NCBI GenBank assembly: GCA_002315855.1
Contig: DCIG01000004.1
Coordinates: 1 to 51,103, forward strand
Source: Lentisphaeria bacterium UBA1732
Lineage (GTDB): Bacteria; Verrucomicrobiota; Lentisphaeria; Victivallales; UBA1829
Length of the DNA stretch: 51,103 nt
Direction: 5' to 3'
The notes below the pieces were generated by a model that was not told where the DNA came from, did no database searches, and saw only the letters and a list, made by a program, of their open reading frames with translations. Below, one piece after another: positions 24,661-33,183 of this stretch. Position numbers and translations under genes: made by a program. The first letter of the stretch is position 1. Every line of letters begins with the position of its first letter.

Positions 24661-26232
24661 ATGAAACGACTTTATTCCGTTTTTGCGCTGATACTTCTTT
24701 CCATGATTCTGACCAGCTGCGCCATTCAGGAAGGGGACAGCTCCGTCTTCCCGTTTTTCGGAACATCCGCAGTATCGGAACTGCCGGAAAAACGAGCTGA
24801 TTTTGCAGAAAAACTTGCCCTGCCCGATTTGCTCAGCGACCATGCAGTGCTCCAGCGCGGCCCCGCGACCAATATCTGGGGAAAAGCATCGCCCAATGCT
24901 GCCGTCCATGTCTATTTCGCAGGGAAACACGTGAAATGCACTGCGGATGAGAAAGGCGACTGGCTCACCCAACTTGACCTTGCGAACGTGAAAGAAGGGC
25001 CATTCGACCTGATTGTCCAAACGGGCGAAAAAGAACAGCTGACACGAAGCGATATTCTGGTCGGTGAAGTCTTCCTCGCGGGAGGTCAGTCCAACATGGA
25101 AAAGCGCATCGGACCGTGGACGGGTCAGCAGCCAGTCTACGACCATGAGAAAATCGCCAAAGAATCGGCGGCATTCACACGCATCCGCTGTGCCAATATC
25201 GAACACAAAATGTCTCCGGTCAAACTGGAAAGCATCCCCGGAAAGTGGGAACTCCCCAACGAAAAGACGACACCGCTTTTCCCGGCTGCGGCGTGGTTCT
25301 TTGCCGTGGAATTTCAGAAGCAGTACAATGTTCCCGTGGGCATCATCAACAACTCTCACGGCGGCAGCAAAATGCAGGTGTGGACAAGCCGGGAAGCCCT
25401 TATTGCGGCAGGGGAAGACCCCGATGAAGAGTTCCGTGGGAAACGCAGCACCCAGCTTTACAATGCGGAAGTCTGGCCGATCCGCAACGCGACATTCAAA
25501 GCTGTGCTCTGGTATCAGGGCGAGCAGAACGGATGGGAATCCGAAAAATTCGAGAAACTTTTCAAGGTCATGATTGATGACTGGCGCAGTCTCTGGAAAA
25601 ACCCGAAACTACCGTTTATCTTCGTTCAGCTGCCAAGCTTCCGCGACATCACATCCGATCCCGCAGACGCAAACTACTGGGCGCAAACCAGAGAAGCGCA
25701 GCGCATGGCGGCACTGCATATCCCCGACACCTATATGGTCGTTACCACCGATACGGGGGAAATCGCAGACGTCCACACACGCGACAAACTGCCAATCGGA
25801 GAGCGTCTTGCGTGGGCGACGCTGAACAAGGTTTACGGCAAAACGGAATTTCCCGCAGATTCACCGATTTTCAAGGAAGCGAAACGAGCGGGGTCAAACG
25901 TCATCATAAAGTTTGACCGAATCGGCGACGGGCTGGAAGCACATGCAGTCAAAACGAAAGCCGTCAACAAAGCGAAATCCCCCGATGTGCCGTACACGCG
26001 CTCCAGCCCGAATACGGAACTGGAAAACTTCGCCCTGATGGATGAATCGGGGAAATGGCACTGGGCGGATGAAGCGAAAATCACGGGCAAAGACACGGTC
26101 TCCGTCTCCTCGAAATCCGTTGCAGTCCCAGTCAAAATCCGCTACAATCTTTCCTCCTTCGCATTCGGCAATCTGTACGGGAAAAACGGGCTTCCGGCAA
26201 CCCAGTTTGAAGAGGATATTCCGACGAAATAA
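24661..26232 (+). CDS. Sialate O-acetylesterase-like lipoprotein
   Basis: The start at 24661 follows AAGGAGG by six bases and gives a lipoprotein signal with lipobox LTSC (Cys around 20). The mature part is an SGNH/SASA-family esterase: LLSDHAVLQRG near the N-terminus, the nucleophile block LAGGQSNME with Ser144, and WYQGEQNG. Later VVTTDTGEIADVHTRDK carries the Asp-His pair. These enzymes take acetyl groups off sialic acids or xylans and other plant sugars; the lipid anchor places it in the periplasm or at the cell surface. Length is 523 residues. This supports a life on host or plant glycans. It ends at a strong terminator. Confidence 0.9.
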   Translation: MKRLYSVFALILLSMILTSCAIQEGDSSVFPFFGTSAVSELPEKRADFAEKLALPDLLSDHAVLQRGPATNIWGKASPNAAVHVYFAGKHVKCTADEKGDWLTQLDLANVKEGPFDLIVQTGEKEQLTRSDILVGEVFLAGGQSNMEKRIGPWTGQQPVYDHEKIAKESAAFTRIRCANIEHKMSPVKLESIPGKWELPNEKTTPLFPAAAWFFAVEFQKQYNVPVGIINNSHGGSKMQVWTSREALIAAGEDPDEEFRGKRSTQLYNAEVWPIRNATFKAVLWYQGEQNGWESEKFEKLFKVMIDDWRSLWKNPKLPFIFVQLPSFRDITSDPADANYWAQTREAQRMAALHIPDTYMVVTTDTGEIADVHTRDKLPIGERLAWATLNKVYGKTEFPADSPIFKEAKRAGSNVIIKFDRIGDGLEAHAVKTKAVNKAKSPDVPYTRSSPNTELENFALMDESGKWHWADEAKITGKDTVSVSSKSVAVPVKIRYNLSSFAFGNLYGKNGLPATQFEEDIPTK

Positions 26233-26267
26233 CGGGATATTCCATTTCATCCGTGAAACCAGCTCCG

Positions 26268-26301
26268 AAGACTGTTCTTTTCATCCGGGAACAGTCTTTT
26301 C
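26268..26301 (+). terminator. Rho-independent terminator
   Basis: AAGACTGTTC pairs perfectly with GAACAGTCTT over an 11-base loop, followed by Ts. It ends the esterase transcript. Confidence 0.85.
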
Positions 26302-26365
26302 TGAGCGTTTTTGACCATCCGACTCAGATTCTTCAAAAAACTTTGCGAAATTACGGAATTTTAAT

Positions 26366-26394
26366 TTGAAGTAATCTGTTTGGGGATGTATATT
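26366..26394 (+). promoter_or_regulatory. Promoter of the purB operon
   Basis: TTGAAG at 26366-26371, 17-base spacer, TATATT at 26389-26394. Confidence 0.65.
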
Positions 26395-26469
26395 CTGATA
26401 TGATTCTTTAATATTAAAACAAAAACATCATCTTCTCCTGATGTATTTTCAAAAACCGAAAGGATTATC

Positions 26470-27909
26470 ATGCAGGATTACACTGTTTATCAGAATCCCC
26501 TGACAGGACGTTACGCAAGCAAAGAAATGAGCTATAATTTTTCGCCCCAGCGCAAGCATTCGACATGGCGCAGACTGTGGCTTGCTCTGGCGGAAAGCGA
26601 ACAGGCACTGGGACTCAACATCACCGATGAACAGCTCAATGAAATGCGCGCCCACCTGGATGACATTGACTTTGAAGAAGCGGAACGCAAGGAAGCGGAA
26701 CTCCGTCATGACGTCATGAGCCATATCCACACATTCGGAGAAGTCTGTCCGAAAGCGAAAGGAATCATTCACCTCGGAGCAACGAGCTGTTTCGTTACCG
26801 ACAACACGGAACTGATTCAAATGCGCGACGGGCTGAAAATTCTGCGCGGGAAACTGCTCACGCTGATTGAAAATCTGGCGAATTTCGCGGATGAATACAA
26901 ATCCATGCCGACGCTGGGATTCACGCATTATCAGCCCGCACAGCTTACCACGGTGGGCAAGCGTTTCGCCCTCTATTTGCAGGATTTTGTGCTTGATTTC
27001 GAGCGGATTGAACGCACCATACCCGAAATACCGTTCCGCGGGACGAAAGGCACCACCGGCACTCAGGCAAGCTATCTCGATCTTTTCGCCGGAGACACGG
27101 CAAAAGTCCGCGAACTTGACCGCATGGTTTCCGCGAAAATGGGCTTCGACAACCCGATTTGGCTCAGCGGACAGACCTATACCCGCAAGGTTGACTACAA
27201 TGTACTGTCTGTGCTCTCCGGTCTCGGACAGAGTGCGGCCAAGATGGCAAACGACATTCGCCTGCTTGCCCACATGAAAGAAATCGAAGAACCGTTCGGG
27301 AAGAAGCAAGTCGGGTCCAGTGCAATGGCTTACAAACGCAACCCCATGCGGAGTGAACGAGTCTGCTCTCTCGCACGCTACCTGCTCAATCTTCCCGCGA
27401 ACTGCGCGCAAACACATTCCGTGCAATGGTTTGAACGCACCCTCGACGATTCCGCGAACCGCCGAATCGTCATTGCGGAAGCATTCCTCACGGCAGATGT
27501 GCTGCTCTCACTGCTCATCAACATCACCAACGGTCTTCAGGTATGGCCGAAAGTGATTGCTTCCCATATCCGCGCCGAACTCCCGTTCATGGCAACCGAA
27601 AACATCATCATGGAAGCAGTGAAAGCCGGCGGCGACCGTCAGGAACTCCATGAACACATCCGTATGCACTCCATGGAAGCCTCCCGCAACGTCAAGGAAA
27701 ACGGAGGCGAAAACGATCTTATTTCCCGCCTGAAAACCGATCCGGTATTTGCGGCTGTCTCGGACCGTCTGGATGAAATTCTCAAGCCGGAAGCATTCAC
27801 CGGCATGGCATCTTACCAGGTTGAGAACTTCCTCAATGAAGTGGTCCGTCCGCTCCTCACCGCCCACGCGGAAGAGCGCTCCAGCAAAACCGAAGAGGTT
27901 CGTGTATGA
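26470..27909 (+). CDS. purB: Adenylosuccinate lyase
   Basis: PurB acts twice in purine synthesis, cleaving SAICAR and adenylosuccinate to release fumarate. The 479-residue protein shows the fumarase/aspartase-superfamily signature GSSAMAYKRNPMRSE, TSCFVTDNTEL near residue 100, and TLGFTHYQPAQ with the catalytic His. FRGTKGTTGTQASYL is like the eukaryote-type PurB group. AAAGGA precedes the ATG. Its stop overlaps the next start by ATGA. Confidence 0.95.
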   Translation: MQDYTVYQNPLTGRYASKEMSYNFSPQRKHSTWRRLWLALAESEQALGLNITDEQLNEMRAHLDDIDFEEAERKEAELRHDVMSHIHTFGEVCPKAKGIIHLGATSCFVTDNTELIQMRDGLKILRGKLLTLIENLANFADEYKSMPTLGFTHYQPAQLTTVGKRFALYLQDFVLDFERIERTIPEIPFRGTKGTTGTQASYLDLFAGDTAKVRELDRMVSAKMGFDNPIWLSGQTYTRKVDYNVLSVLSGLGQSAAKMANDIRLLAHMKEIEEPFGKKQVGSSAMAYKRNPMRSERVCSLARYLLNLPANCAQTHSVQWFERTLDDSANRRIVIAEAFLTADVLLSLLINITNGLQVWPKVIASHIRAELPFMATENIIMEAVKAGGDRQELHEHIRMHSMEASRNVKENGGENDLISRLKTDPVFAAVSDRLDEILKPEAFTGMASYQVENFLNEVVRPLLTAHAEERSSKTEEVRV

Positions 27910-29378
27910 GCTGGGATGCCAGTCTGAAACCGCTCCTGGCCTATGCGGGGCGGCTTCACGATCTCGGCAGTCTTGCGGCGATTGCCGACTGGGACCAGCA
28001 GGTGAATTTACCCGCCGATGCAGCGGAAGGACGAGCTTTACAGCAGGAAACACTGGATTTGGTCGCACATGAAATGCAGACCAGTCCGAACTATGCGGAA
28101 CTTCTGCAAAGTGCCTTGGAGCAAAAATTTCCCGCCGACAGCGATGAAGCGGCACTGCTCCGCATTCTGAAACGCCGTTTCGACAAAGCAAATGCAGTTC
28201 CAGCCGAGCTGAGCGGCAGACTGGTCCGCCAGCAGGCAGCCACCATGGCGGCGTGGGAAAAAGCCCGTGAGTCCGAAGATTTCGCTCTTGTGGGAAAGGA
28301 ACTGCAAGCCCTGATTTCGCTGAAACGCGACTATGCCGCCTGCTTTCCCGATGCAGAAAATGCCTACGATGCTTTGCTGGATGATTTTGAAGAGGGCATG
28401 ACCTGCCGCGAACTTGATCCCATTCTTGCGGAAATGAGCAGGGAACTTCCTCCGCTGGTCAATGAAATTATCGCGAAACAGAAACGGGATGATGCTTTTC
28501 TGTCTCTGCCGTATGACGAAAGCAAGCAGATTGAAGCCTGCCGCGTCATTATGGAGAAAATGGGCTACGATTTCAGGCGAGGCCGCCTCGACCGCTCCAC
28601 CCATCCGTTCACGACGACGTTTGATCTGGACGATGTCCGCATCACCACACGCACCCGCCTGAATGAACCTGCGAACTGTCTTTTCAGCTGTATTCACGAA
28701 TGCGGACACGCGATTTACGAACAGAACATCAACCGGAAATACCGCCGCACTCCGCTTTGCGACGGAGCGTCTCTGGCATTCCATGAATCACAATCCAGAT
28801 TCTGGGAAAACATAGCGGGGCGCAGTCTGACATTCTGGAAACAGCTCTATCCGCAGTTCTCCGCGTTTTTTCAGGAGAACCTGCAAGATATTTCCGTTGA
28901 ACGATTTACCTCTGCCATCAACACAGTTGCGAAATCGTTTATCCGGACGGAAGCCGATGAAGCCACCTACAATCTCCACATTCTTCTGCGCGTGGAGCTG
29001 GAACGTGCGCTGCTGAACGGAGATTTGACATGCAGTGAGCTTCCGCAGGCATGGGACGATAAAATGCAGCAGTATTTCGGCATTCGTCCCCGCAATCTCT
29101 GCGAAGGCGTCTTGCAGGATGTTCACTGGTATTGCGGATCGATTGCATATTTTCCGACCTACATGCTCGGAAACTTAATCGGAGGAATGCTTCTGGAAAA
29201 GCTCTTCCCCGCAGGTTTCCCCGATGATATTCACGATATTTTCGCCATTCTGAACGACCAAATATATCAGTACGGCGCGAAATATACCCCCCACGAACTT
29301 TTAAAGCGCATAACAGGGAAGGACGCCATCGAATGCGCCCCATTCCTCCGTTATCTGCGCGGCAAACACCTCGCCTGA
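27906..29378 (+). CDS. M32 carboxypeptidase (Taq type)
   Basis: A cytoplasmic metallo-carboxypeptidase of family M32 that trims C-terminal residues from peptides. The 490-residue chain has the zinc motif HECGH at 264-268 (IHECGHAIYEQN), the downstream helix HESQSRFWENI containing the third ligand Glu, and the family's DVRITTR and GxIxYFPTYxLGN segments. Length is the family norm of about 500. It is coupled to purB through ATGA, and the protease gene follows after 18 bases. Confidence 0.94.
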   Translation: MSWDASLKPLLAYAGRLHDLGSLAAIADWDQQVNLPADAAEGRALQQETLDLVAHEMQTSPNYAELLQSALEQKFPADSDEAALLRILKRRFDKANAVPAELSGRLVRQQAATMAAWEKARESEDFALVGKELQALISLKRDYAACFPDAENAYDALLDDFEEGMTCRELDPILAEMSRELPPLVNEIIAKQKRDDAFLSLPYDESKQIEACRVIMEKMGYDFRRGRLDRSTHPFTTTFDLDDVRITTRTRLNEPANCLFSCIHECGHAIYEQNINRKYRRTPLCDGASLAFHESQSRFWENIAGRSLTFWKQLYPQFSAFFQENLQDISVERFTSAINTVAKSFIRTEADEATYNLHILLRVELERALLNGDLTCSELPQAWDDKMQQYFGIRPRNLCEGVLQDVHWYCGSIAYFPTYMLGNLIGGMLLEKLFPAGFPDDIHDIFAILNDQIYQYGAKYTPHELLKRITGKDAIECAPFLRYLRGKHLA

Positions 29379-29396
29379 GAAAGGCATCACGTCTGT

Positions 29397-30215
29397 ATGA
29401 AAAAGAAACAAAAAGAAGACATTCTGAAAGAAAGCACAGGACTGACCGGCATCTCAATTCTGATTCCGTTTTTCCTGATTCTCCTTATCATGTTCGGGAT
29501 TCCGGCACTGCTCCGGTTCTGTCCTGAAATCGGGACACCAGTCAGCCAGATGATCAACCGTCATCCAGCGGGCTTGTTCTGCTTCACGGGAGCAATGAAT
29601 CTCCTTGTAATAGCCGTGATTCTGATTTCAGCGGCAGTCATAGACCGCAAGCGTTCCTTCGCTGAGAAAATCGCACTGGTTCACAACAAAGTCTATACGC
29701 CCTCCGTTATGGCACTTCAGGGGGTTGGAGTGCTTGCCGTTACATTCGGCGTCATCATCGGCATTCAGTATCTGTTTCAGTGGATCGGCATCCCGATTGC
29801 GCCCCAGACATCTGTCCAGAAACTGCTGGAATCCGCAGACACCACAACCATCACCATTGCGGCGATTTCAGTCGTAATCACCGCCCCCATTGCAGAAGAA
29901 TTCATTTACCGGCATGTGCTATACCGCATCATGCGCAAGAAACTGCTCCGCCGGGAAGCGATTCTGGTTACGGCACTCTTCTTTGCGGCGGCTCACCTCA
30001 ATTTCAATGCACCGGTCATGAATGACGCTCATCAGGGAATCCGTGAAATTCTCTCCGCCATCAACAGCGCACAGGCGATTTCGCTCTTTGTTTTCGCCAT
30101 CGGGCTTCAGATCATGTACGAAAAGAGCAAATCCATCCTGCCCTCGATTCTGACTCATTCGGCATTCAACCTGATCAATCTGCTGAATCTGCTTCTGATT
30201 GTTTCAAAATCCTGA
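29397..30215 (+). CDS. CPBP family intramembrane metalloprotease
   Basis: The 272-residue protein is polytopic with about seven or eight hydrophobic helices. It holds the Abi/CPBP (CAAX protease-like) motifs: EEFIYR at 167-172, FAAAHLNFN with its His, and ILTHSAFNLIN near the C-terminus. These act as membrane proteases, sometimes in bacteriocin immunity; function here is unknown. The ribosome binding site is weak (GAGAAAGG, 13 bases away). It sits in a purB-carboxypeptidase-protease-panE transcript. Confidence 0.85.
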   Translation: MKKKQKEDILKESTGLTGISILIPFFLILLIMFGIPALLRFCPEIGTPVSQMINRHPAGLFCFTGAMNLLVIAVILISAAVIDRKRSFAEKIALVHNKVYTPSVMALQGVGVLAVTFGVIIGIQYLFQWIGIPIAPQTSVQKLLESADTTTITIAAISVVITAPIAEEFIYRHVLYRIMRKKLLRREAILVTALFFAAAHLNFNAPVMNDAHQGIREILSAINSAQAISLFVFAIGLQIMYEKSKSILPSILTHSAFNLINLLNLLLIVSKS

Positions 30216-30244
30216 CGACATCGAATACAAAGGAGGATTAAATC

Positions 30245-31171
30245 ATGAATGTTGCAATTCTGGGAGCGGGTGCCATGGGGTGTCTCTATGCGTCCTATCT
30301 TGCCCGGAATCCGAAACTGTCACTCACGCTGCTTGACCATAAACGCGACAAAGTCAAAGACATCAATGACCGCGGCCTGATCATGCGGGAGAATGACGAA
30401 GAAATCACAATCCCCGTCAAAGCCGAGGTCAGCGGGAAAGTCCACACGCCGGTGGATATTCTCATGCTCTTCGTGAAAGCGCACCAGACATACGCCGCAC
30501 TGAAAGCCAATACCTCACTGATCGGCAGCAAAACCATCGTTGTCTCGCTTCAGAACGGCATGGGCAACTATATGGAAATCGTGAAGTTTCTTCCGCTGGA
30601 ACGCATTGTCATCGGAACTTCCAACCACAACAGCACCCTCCTCGGAAACGGCAAATTTTTCCATGCGGCAGACGGGACCACCATCATCGGAGGATTCGGA
30701 AACAGTACGGATTCGCCCATTGAAACCGTCCGAGCGCTGCTTGCGGAATCAGGGCTGGACATCGCAGTTTCTTCGGATGTCAAACGACTGATTTGGAGGA
30801 AGTTATTCGTCAATATGGCAATCAATCCGCTTACCATGCTTATGGAAGTGAAAAACGGATTTATCCAGACAGACCGCTACAGCTGGGAATGTGTCCGCAC
30901 CATCGTCAAGGAAGGACTTGCCGTGGCGAAAGCGGACGGTGAAGATTTCGAGGAAGAAGCAGTCCTGGAACTGGTTCACAAAATATGTGTTCTCACAGGC
31001 TCCGGCAATTCCTCCATGTTTCAGGACCGCATCCACAAACGCCGCACCGAAATCGACTTCATCAACGGGTCCGTCGTGCGTCTTGCCCGCAAATACGGCA
31101 TTGAAGTCCCGTACAACACGCTTCTGACACAGCTTGTTCATGCCGTGGAAGACTCATACGCCGGTATTTGA
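30245..31171 (+). CDS. panE: 2-dehydropantoate 2-reductase
   Basis: The ketopantoate reductase family makes pantoate for coenzyme A with NADPH. The 308-residue protein begins with the dinucleotide motif AILGAGAMGCLYA (G7-x-G9-x-x-G12). It has VSLQNGMGN, the IWRKLFVNMAINPLTMLM catalytic-Lys helix and a C-terminal SSMFQDRIHKRRTEIDFINGSVV with the Ser and Glu/Asp typical of PanE. AAAGGAGG precedes the ATG by about eight bases. It is the last gene before the terminator at 31195. Family members outside pantothenate synthesis exist, so the exact substrate is an inference. Confidence 0.9.
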   Translation: MNVAILGAGAMGCLYASYLARNPKLSLTLLDHKRDKVKDINDRGLIMRENDEEITIPVKAEVSGKVHTPVDILMLFVKAHQTYAALKANTSLIGSKTIVVSLQNGMGNYMEIVKFLPLERIVIGTSNHNSTLLGNGKFFHAADGTTIIGGFGNSTDSPIETVRALLAESGLDIAVSSDVKRLIWRKLFVNMAINPLTMLMEVKNGFIQTDRYSWECVRTIVKEGLAVAKADGEDFEEEAVLELVHKICVLTGSGNSSMFQDRIHKRRTEIDFINGSVVRLARKYGIEVPYNTLLTQLVHAVEDSYAGI

Positions 31172-31194
31172 CCGATCTACAATTCAACTTTTTC

Positions 31195-31231
31195 AAACAC
31201 CTCACGCCGAAATGGAATGAGGTGTTTTTTT
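31195..31231 (+). terminator. Rho-independent terminator
   Basis: AAACACCTCA pairs with TGAGGTGTTT around a 13-base loop followed by Ts. It ends the purB-panE transcript. Confidence 0.85.
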
Positions 31232-31233
31232 CA

Positions 31234-32160
31234 TCAAAAACTCAATTCATCAACAAGAATCAAAAACATAATCAGCAGAAGCAATTCCACGGTTTCCTGC
31301 ACAGCATCATGCAAAAACCCCGATTTGCGCAGCAATTTTTTCTCCGCCTCGATATTCCAGTAACGTACACCGCACAGGATGGCAGGCAGGAGCAAGACAA
31401 AATACCGCAGGATATGAAAGAAGAACATTCTTTTCACATCGGGGAGCTGCATCAATTGCAGGAAGAGCTGAAAATGCCTCTTCGTCATATCAAACGATAC
31501 CAATGAAACGATATTTTGTCCGCCGACCTTGATTGCCGCAAGAAGGACCGCCGACACAATCAGCCAAAACAAAATCATGACGATTTTCACAGTCCCGCCG
31601 ATTTTCACCTGCCCCAAAGAATTTTCCGATGGGAAAAAGTCGGCATCCCGCGAAGGGAATGCAAACAGCATGGCGGCACGGGACAATGCAGGAGTCAAGA
31701 CCAAAACCAACGCCAAGGCAACATCACTGCGGAATAATGCAAGCCGAGTAAACAGCAAGTAGACAACCATCGCTTTCGCAACAACATAAAATGAAGTGCA
31801 AACGCCATCACCGATACTGTTTTTTTCAGTCTCAAGCAGAGAAAGGCGTTCTTCCGGGGGGATACCGTAATGCTGCATGGCATGAGCCGCACGGGTCAGC
31901 CCGTGAAGCCCCTTGAAGCGGGTCATCCACTCCAGCAAAAAGAGGTAGATTACAGACGTAAAAAGCAGAATTCCCTGAAGTCCGCCTGCATATTCACAGC
32001 ACAGCACCACCGGAATTGCGGCAAGGATACCAAGGAACAGCCCGATTACAGGCTGAAGGACAAGAGCTTGCCGCAACACCGCAGGATTATCCGATACATA
32101 CGGTCCGTGGAATCGCGTACCGAATCGAACAGCGGCGGTCAGTATTTCAATCAGTTTCAT
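31234..32160 (-). CDS. CobS-like membrane protein with lost metal motif
   Basis: The 308-residue polytopic protein resembles adenosylcobinamide-GDP ribazoletransferase (CobS), the cobalamin-synthase step that joins the lower ligand. It has FGTRFHGP near the start (family FLTR.P), a PVIGLFLGIL helix, the block around residues 105-150 and a C-terminal LLHDAVQETVELLLL segment resembling the TGDTLGA..EL end of CobS. However the metal-binding stretch LDGLADTCDG of E. coli CobS corresponds here to LHGLTRAAHA, so all three Asp are replaced (His, Arg, His), and the KDSRLG-type motif is EKNSIG. It is probably not a functional CobS, but a paralogue of unknown job. It starts 27 bases after the GlmU-like gene and is cotranscribed with it. 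Confidence 0.7.
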   Translation of the reverse strand: MKLIEILTAAVRFGTRFHGPYVSDNPAVLRQALVLQPVIGLFLGILAAIPVVLCCEYAGGLQGILLFTSVIYLFLLEWMTRFKGLHGLTRAAHAMQHYGIPPEERLSLLETEKNSIGDGVCTSFYVVAKAMVVYLLFTRLALFRSDVALALVLVLTPALSRAAMLFAFPSRDADFFPSENSLGQVKIGGTVKIVMILFWLIVSAVLLAAIKVGGQNIVSLVSFDMTKRHFQLFLQLMQLPDVKRMFFFHILRYFVLLLPAILCGVRYWNIEAEKKLLRKSGFLHDAVQETVELLLLIMFLILVDELSF

Positions 32161-32187
32161 AGAAATTCTGCTTTTCCGCGTCCGAAA

Positions 32188-33084
32188 TCAGTCATCGCGT
32201 CTCGTCAAATCGCGCTGAATCACATCACCGGGACGGGTGGACATATCCGCCCATATCTTGCGTCCGGGATACACGGCTGTATGAATCCCCGTATGGACGT
32301 TTTCGCCGATGATGGCACCGAATTTACGGCGTCCGGTATCCAGCAGACAGCCATTGACCATGGAACGATGATTCTTGCCGTCATGACGGAAGTTCGAGGT
32401 AATGGTACCTGCGCCGAAATTGACATTTCTGCACACGATGGAGTCGCCGATATAGGAAAGATGACCTGCGGCAACATGCGTCATCAGCACGCAGTTTTTG
32501 ATTTCCACCGCCTGCCCGATATGGCATTTGTCGCCAATGAAGTTATTGCCGCGCAGATAGCAGTTCGGGCCGATTTTGCAGTTTTTTCCAATCCGTGCCA
32601 CTCCCTCAATGTACACGCCGGGAAGGATGACGGAACCTTCTCCAAGGAACACAGTACCGTCAATCGTAACGCGTTCGCGCACAGTGCCTTCAAACTTGTT
32701 TTCCAGTACGGTTGCGGCAAGGCATTCTTCGTTCATTTTCAGTACATGCCACGGGTAAACAATGCGGAACGAGGCATCGTCCGCAGTCAATGCAACGGAA
32801 TTTCCCGCCCCGCATTCCGCGACAACGCCATCGGCATCCGAAACCGTTACGGATTGTCCGGCGGCAAGCGCGTTCTTCGCCTGCTCAATCAATGCGGCAG
32901 ACGGCCAGAAATCCGACACAACGCGAACTGCGCCAAATTCACTCAGCGGAGCCCAGCGGTCAAGAATGGTACTGCGCCATGTCCCGGTTCCGAGTTCCAG
33001 ATCCAAAGGCGCACATTTGCAGGTCAGCGGTTCCAGCAGGGCAACATCGCCATGCGGGAGAATCTCAATGTTTGCAGTATTCAT
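32188..33084 (-). CDS. GlmU-like acetyltransferase, left-handed beta-helix
   Basis: Of 298 residues, the N-terminal 95 resemble a degenerate nucleotidyltransferase remnant ending in IVYPWHVLKMNEECL, like the WDLL..NE linker of archaeal-type bifunctional sugar nucleotidyltransferases. Residues from about 120 form hexapeptide repeats of a left-handed beta-helix with GAGTITSNFRHDGK, the acetyltransferase motif of GlmU, and a final GRRKFGAIIGENVHTG. The likely role is acyl-group transfer to an amino-sugar phosphate or sugar nucleotide; without an N-terminal pyrophosphorylase GxGxxxR motif it cannot make UDP-sugar itself. AAAGGA precedes the ATG at 33084 by about six bases; the promoter is at 33119-33147. 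Confidence 0.8.
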   Translation of the reverse strand: MNTANIEILPHGDVALLEPLTCKCAPLDLELGTGTWRSTILDRWAPLSEFGAVRVVSDFWPSAALIEQAKNALAAGQSVTVSDADGVVAECGAGNSVALTADDASFRIVYPWHVLKMNEECLAATVLENKFEGTVRERVTIDGTVFLGEGSVILPGVYIEGVARIGKNCKIGPNCYLRGNNFIGDKCHIGQAVEIKNCVLMTHVAAGHLSYIGDSIVCRNVNFGAGTITSNFRHDGKNHRSMVNGCLLDTGRRKFGAIIGENVHTGIHTAVYPGRKIWADMSTRPGDVIQRDLTRRDD

Positions 33085-33118
33085 GAAGAATCCTTTCATA
33101 AAAAAATATTAATCTTAT

Positions 33119-33147
33119 AATATACAGAAAAAAAGGTCTGAATACAA
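33119..33147 (-). promoter_or_regulatory. Promoter of the GlmU-like/CobS-like operon
   Basis: On the minus strand TTGTAT (33147-33142), 17-base spacer, TATATT (33124-33119); about 35 bases before the start. Confidence 0.65.
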
Positions 33148-33183
33148 GCGTTTTTCGATATTTTCAGGCGGATTTTTGCGTAT

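Noticed and set aside
24434..24664. Possible 76-residue protein before the esterase gene
   Set aside because: Hydrophilic, low-complexity sequence without ribosome binding site, overlapping the next gene's start; kept only as intergenic.
30199..30216. TTTCAAAATCCTGACG as another repeat copy
   Set aside because: It is inside the end of the CPBP protease reading frame and matches the repeat core imperfectly with no second arm.
31870..33120. Plus-strand frame of 416 codons over the GlmU-like and CobS-like genes
   Set aside because: Crosses the gap between two minus-strand genes with recognised motifs; no ribosome binding site and no family resemblance.
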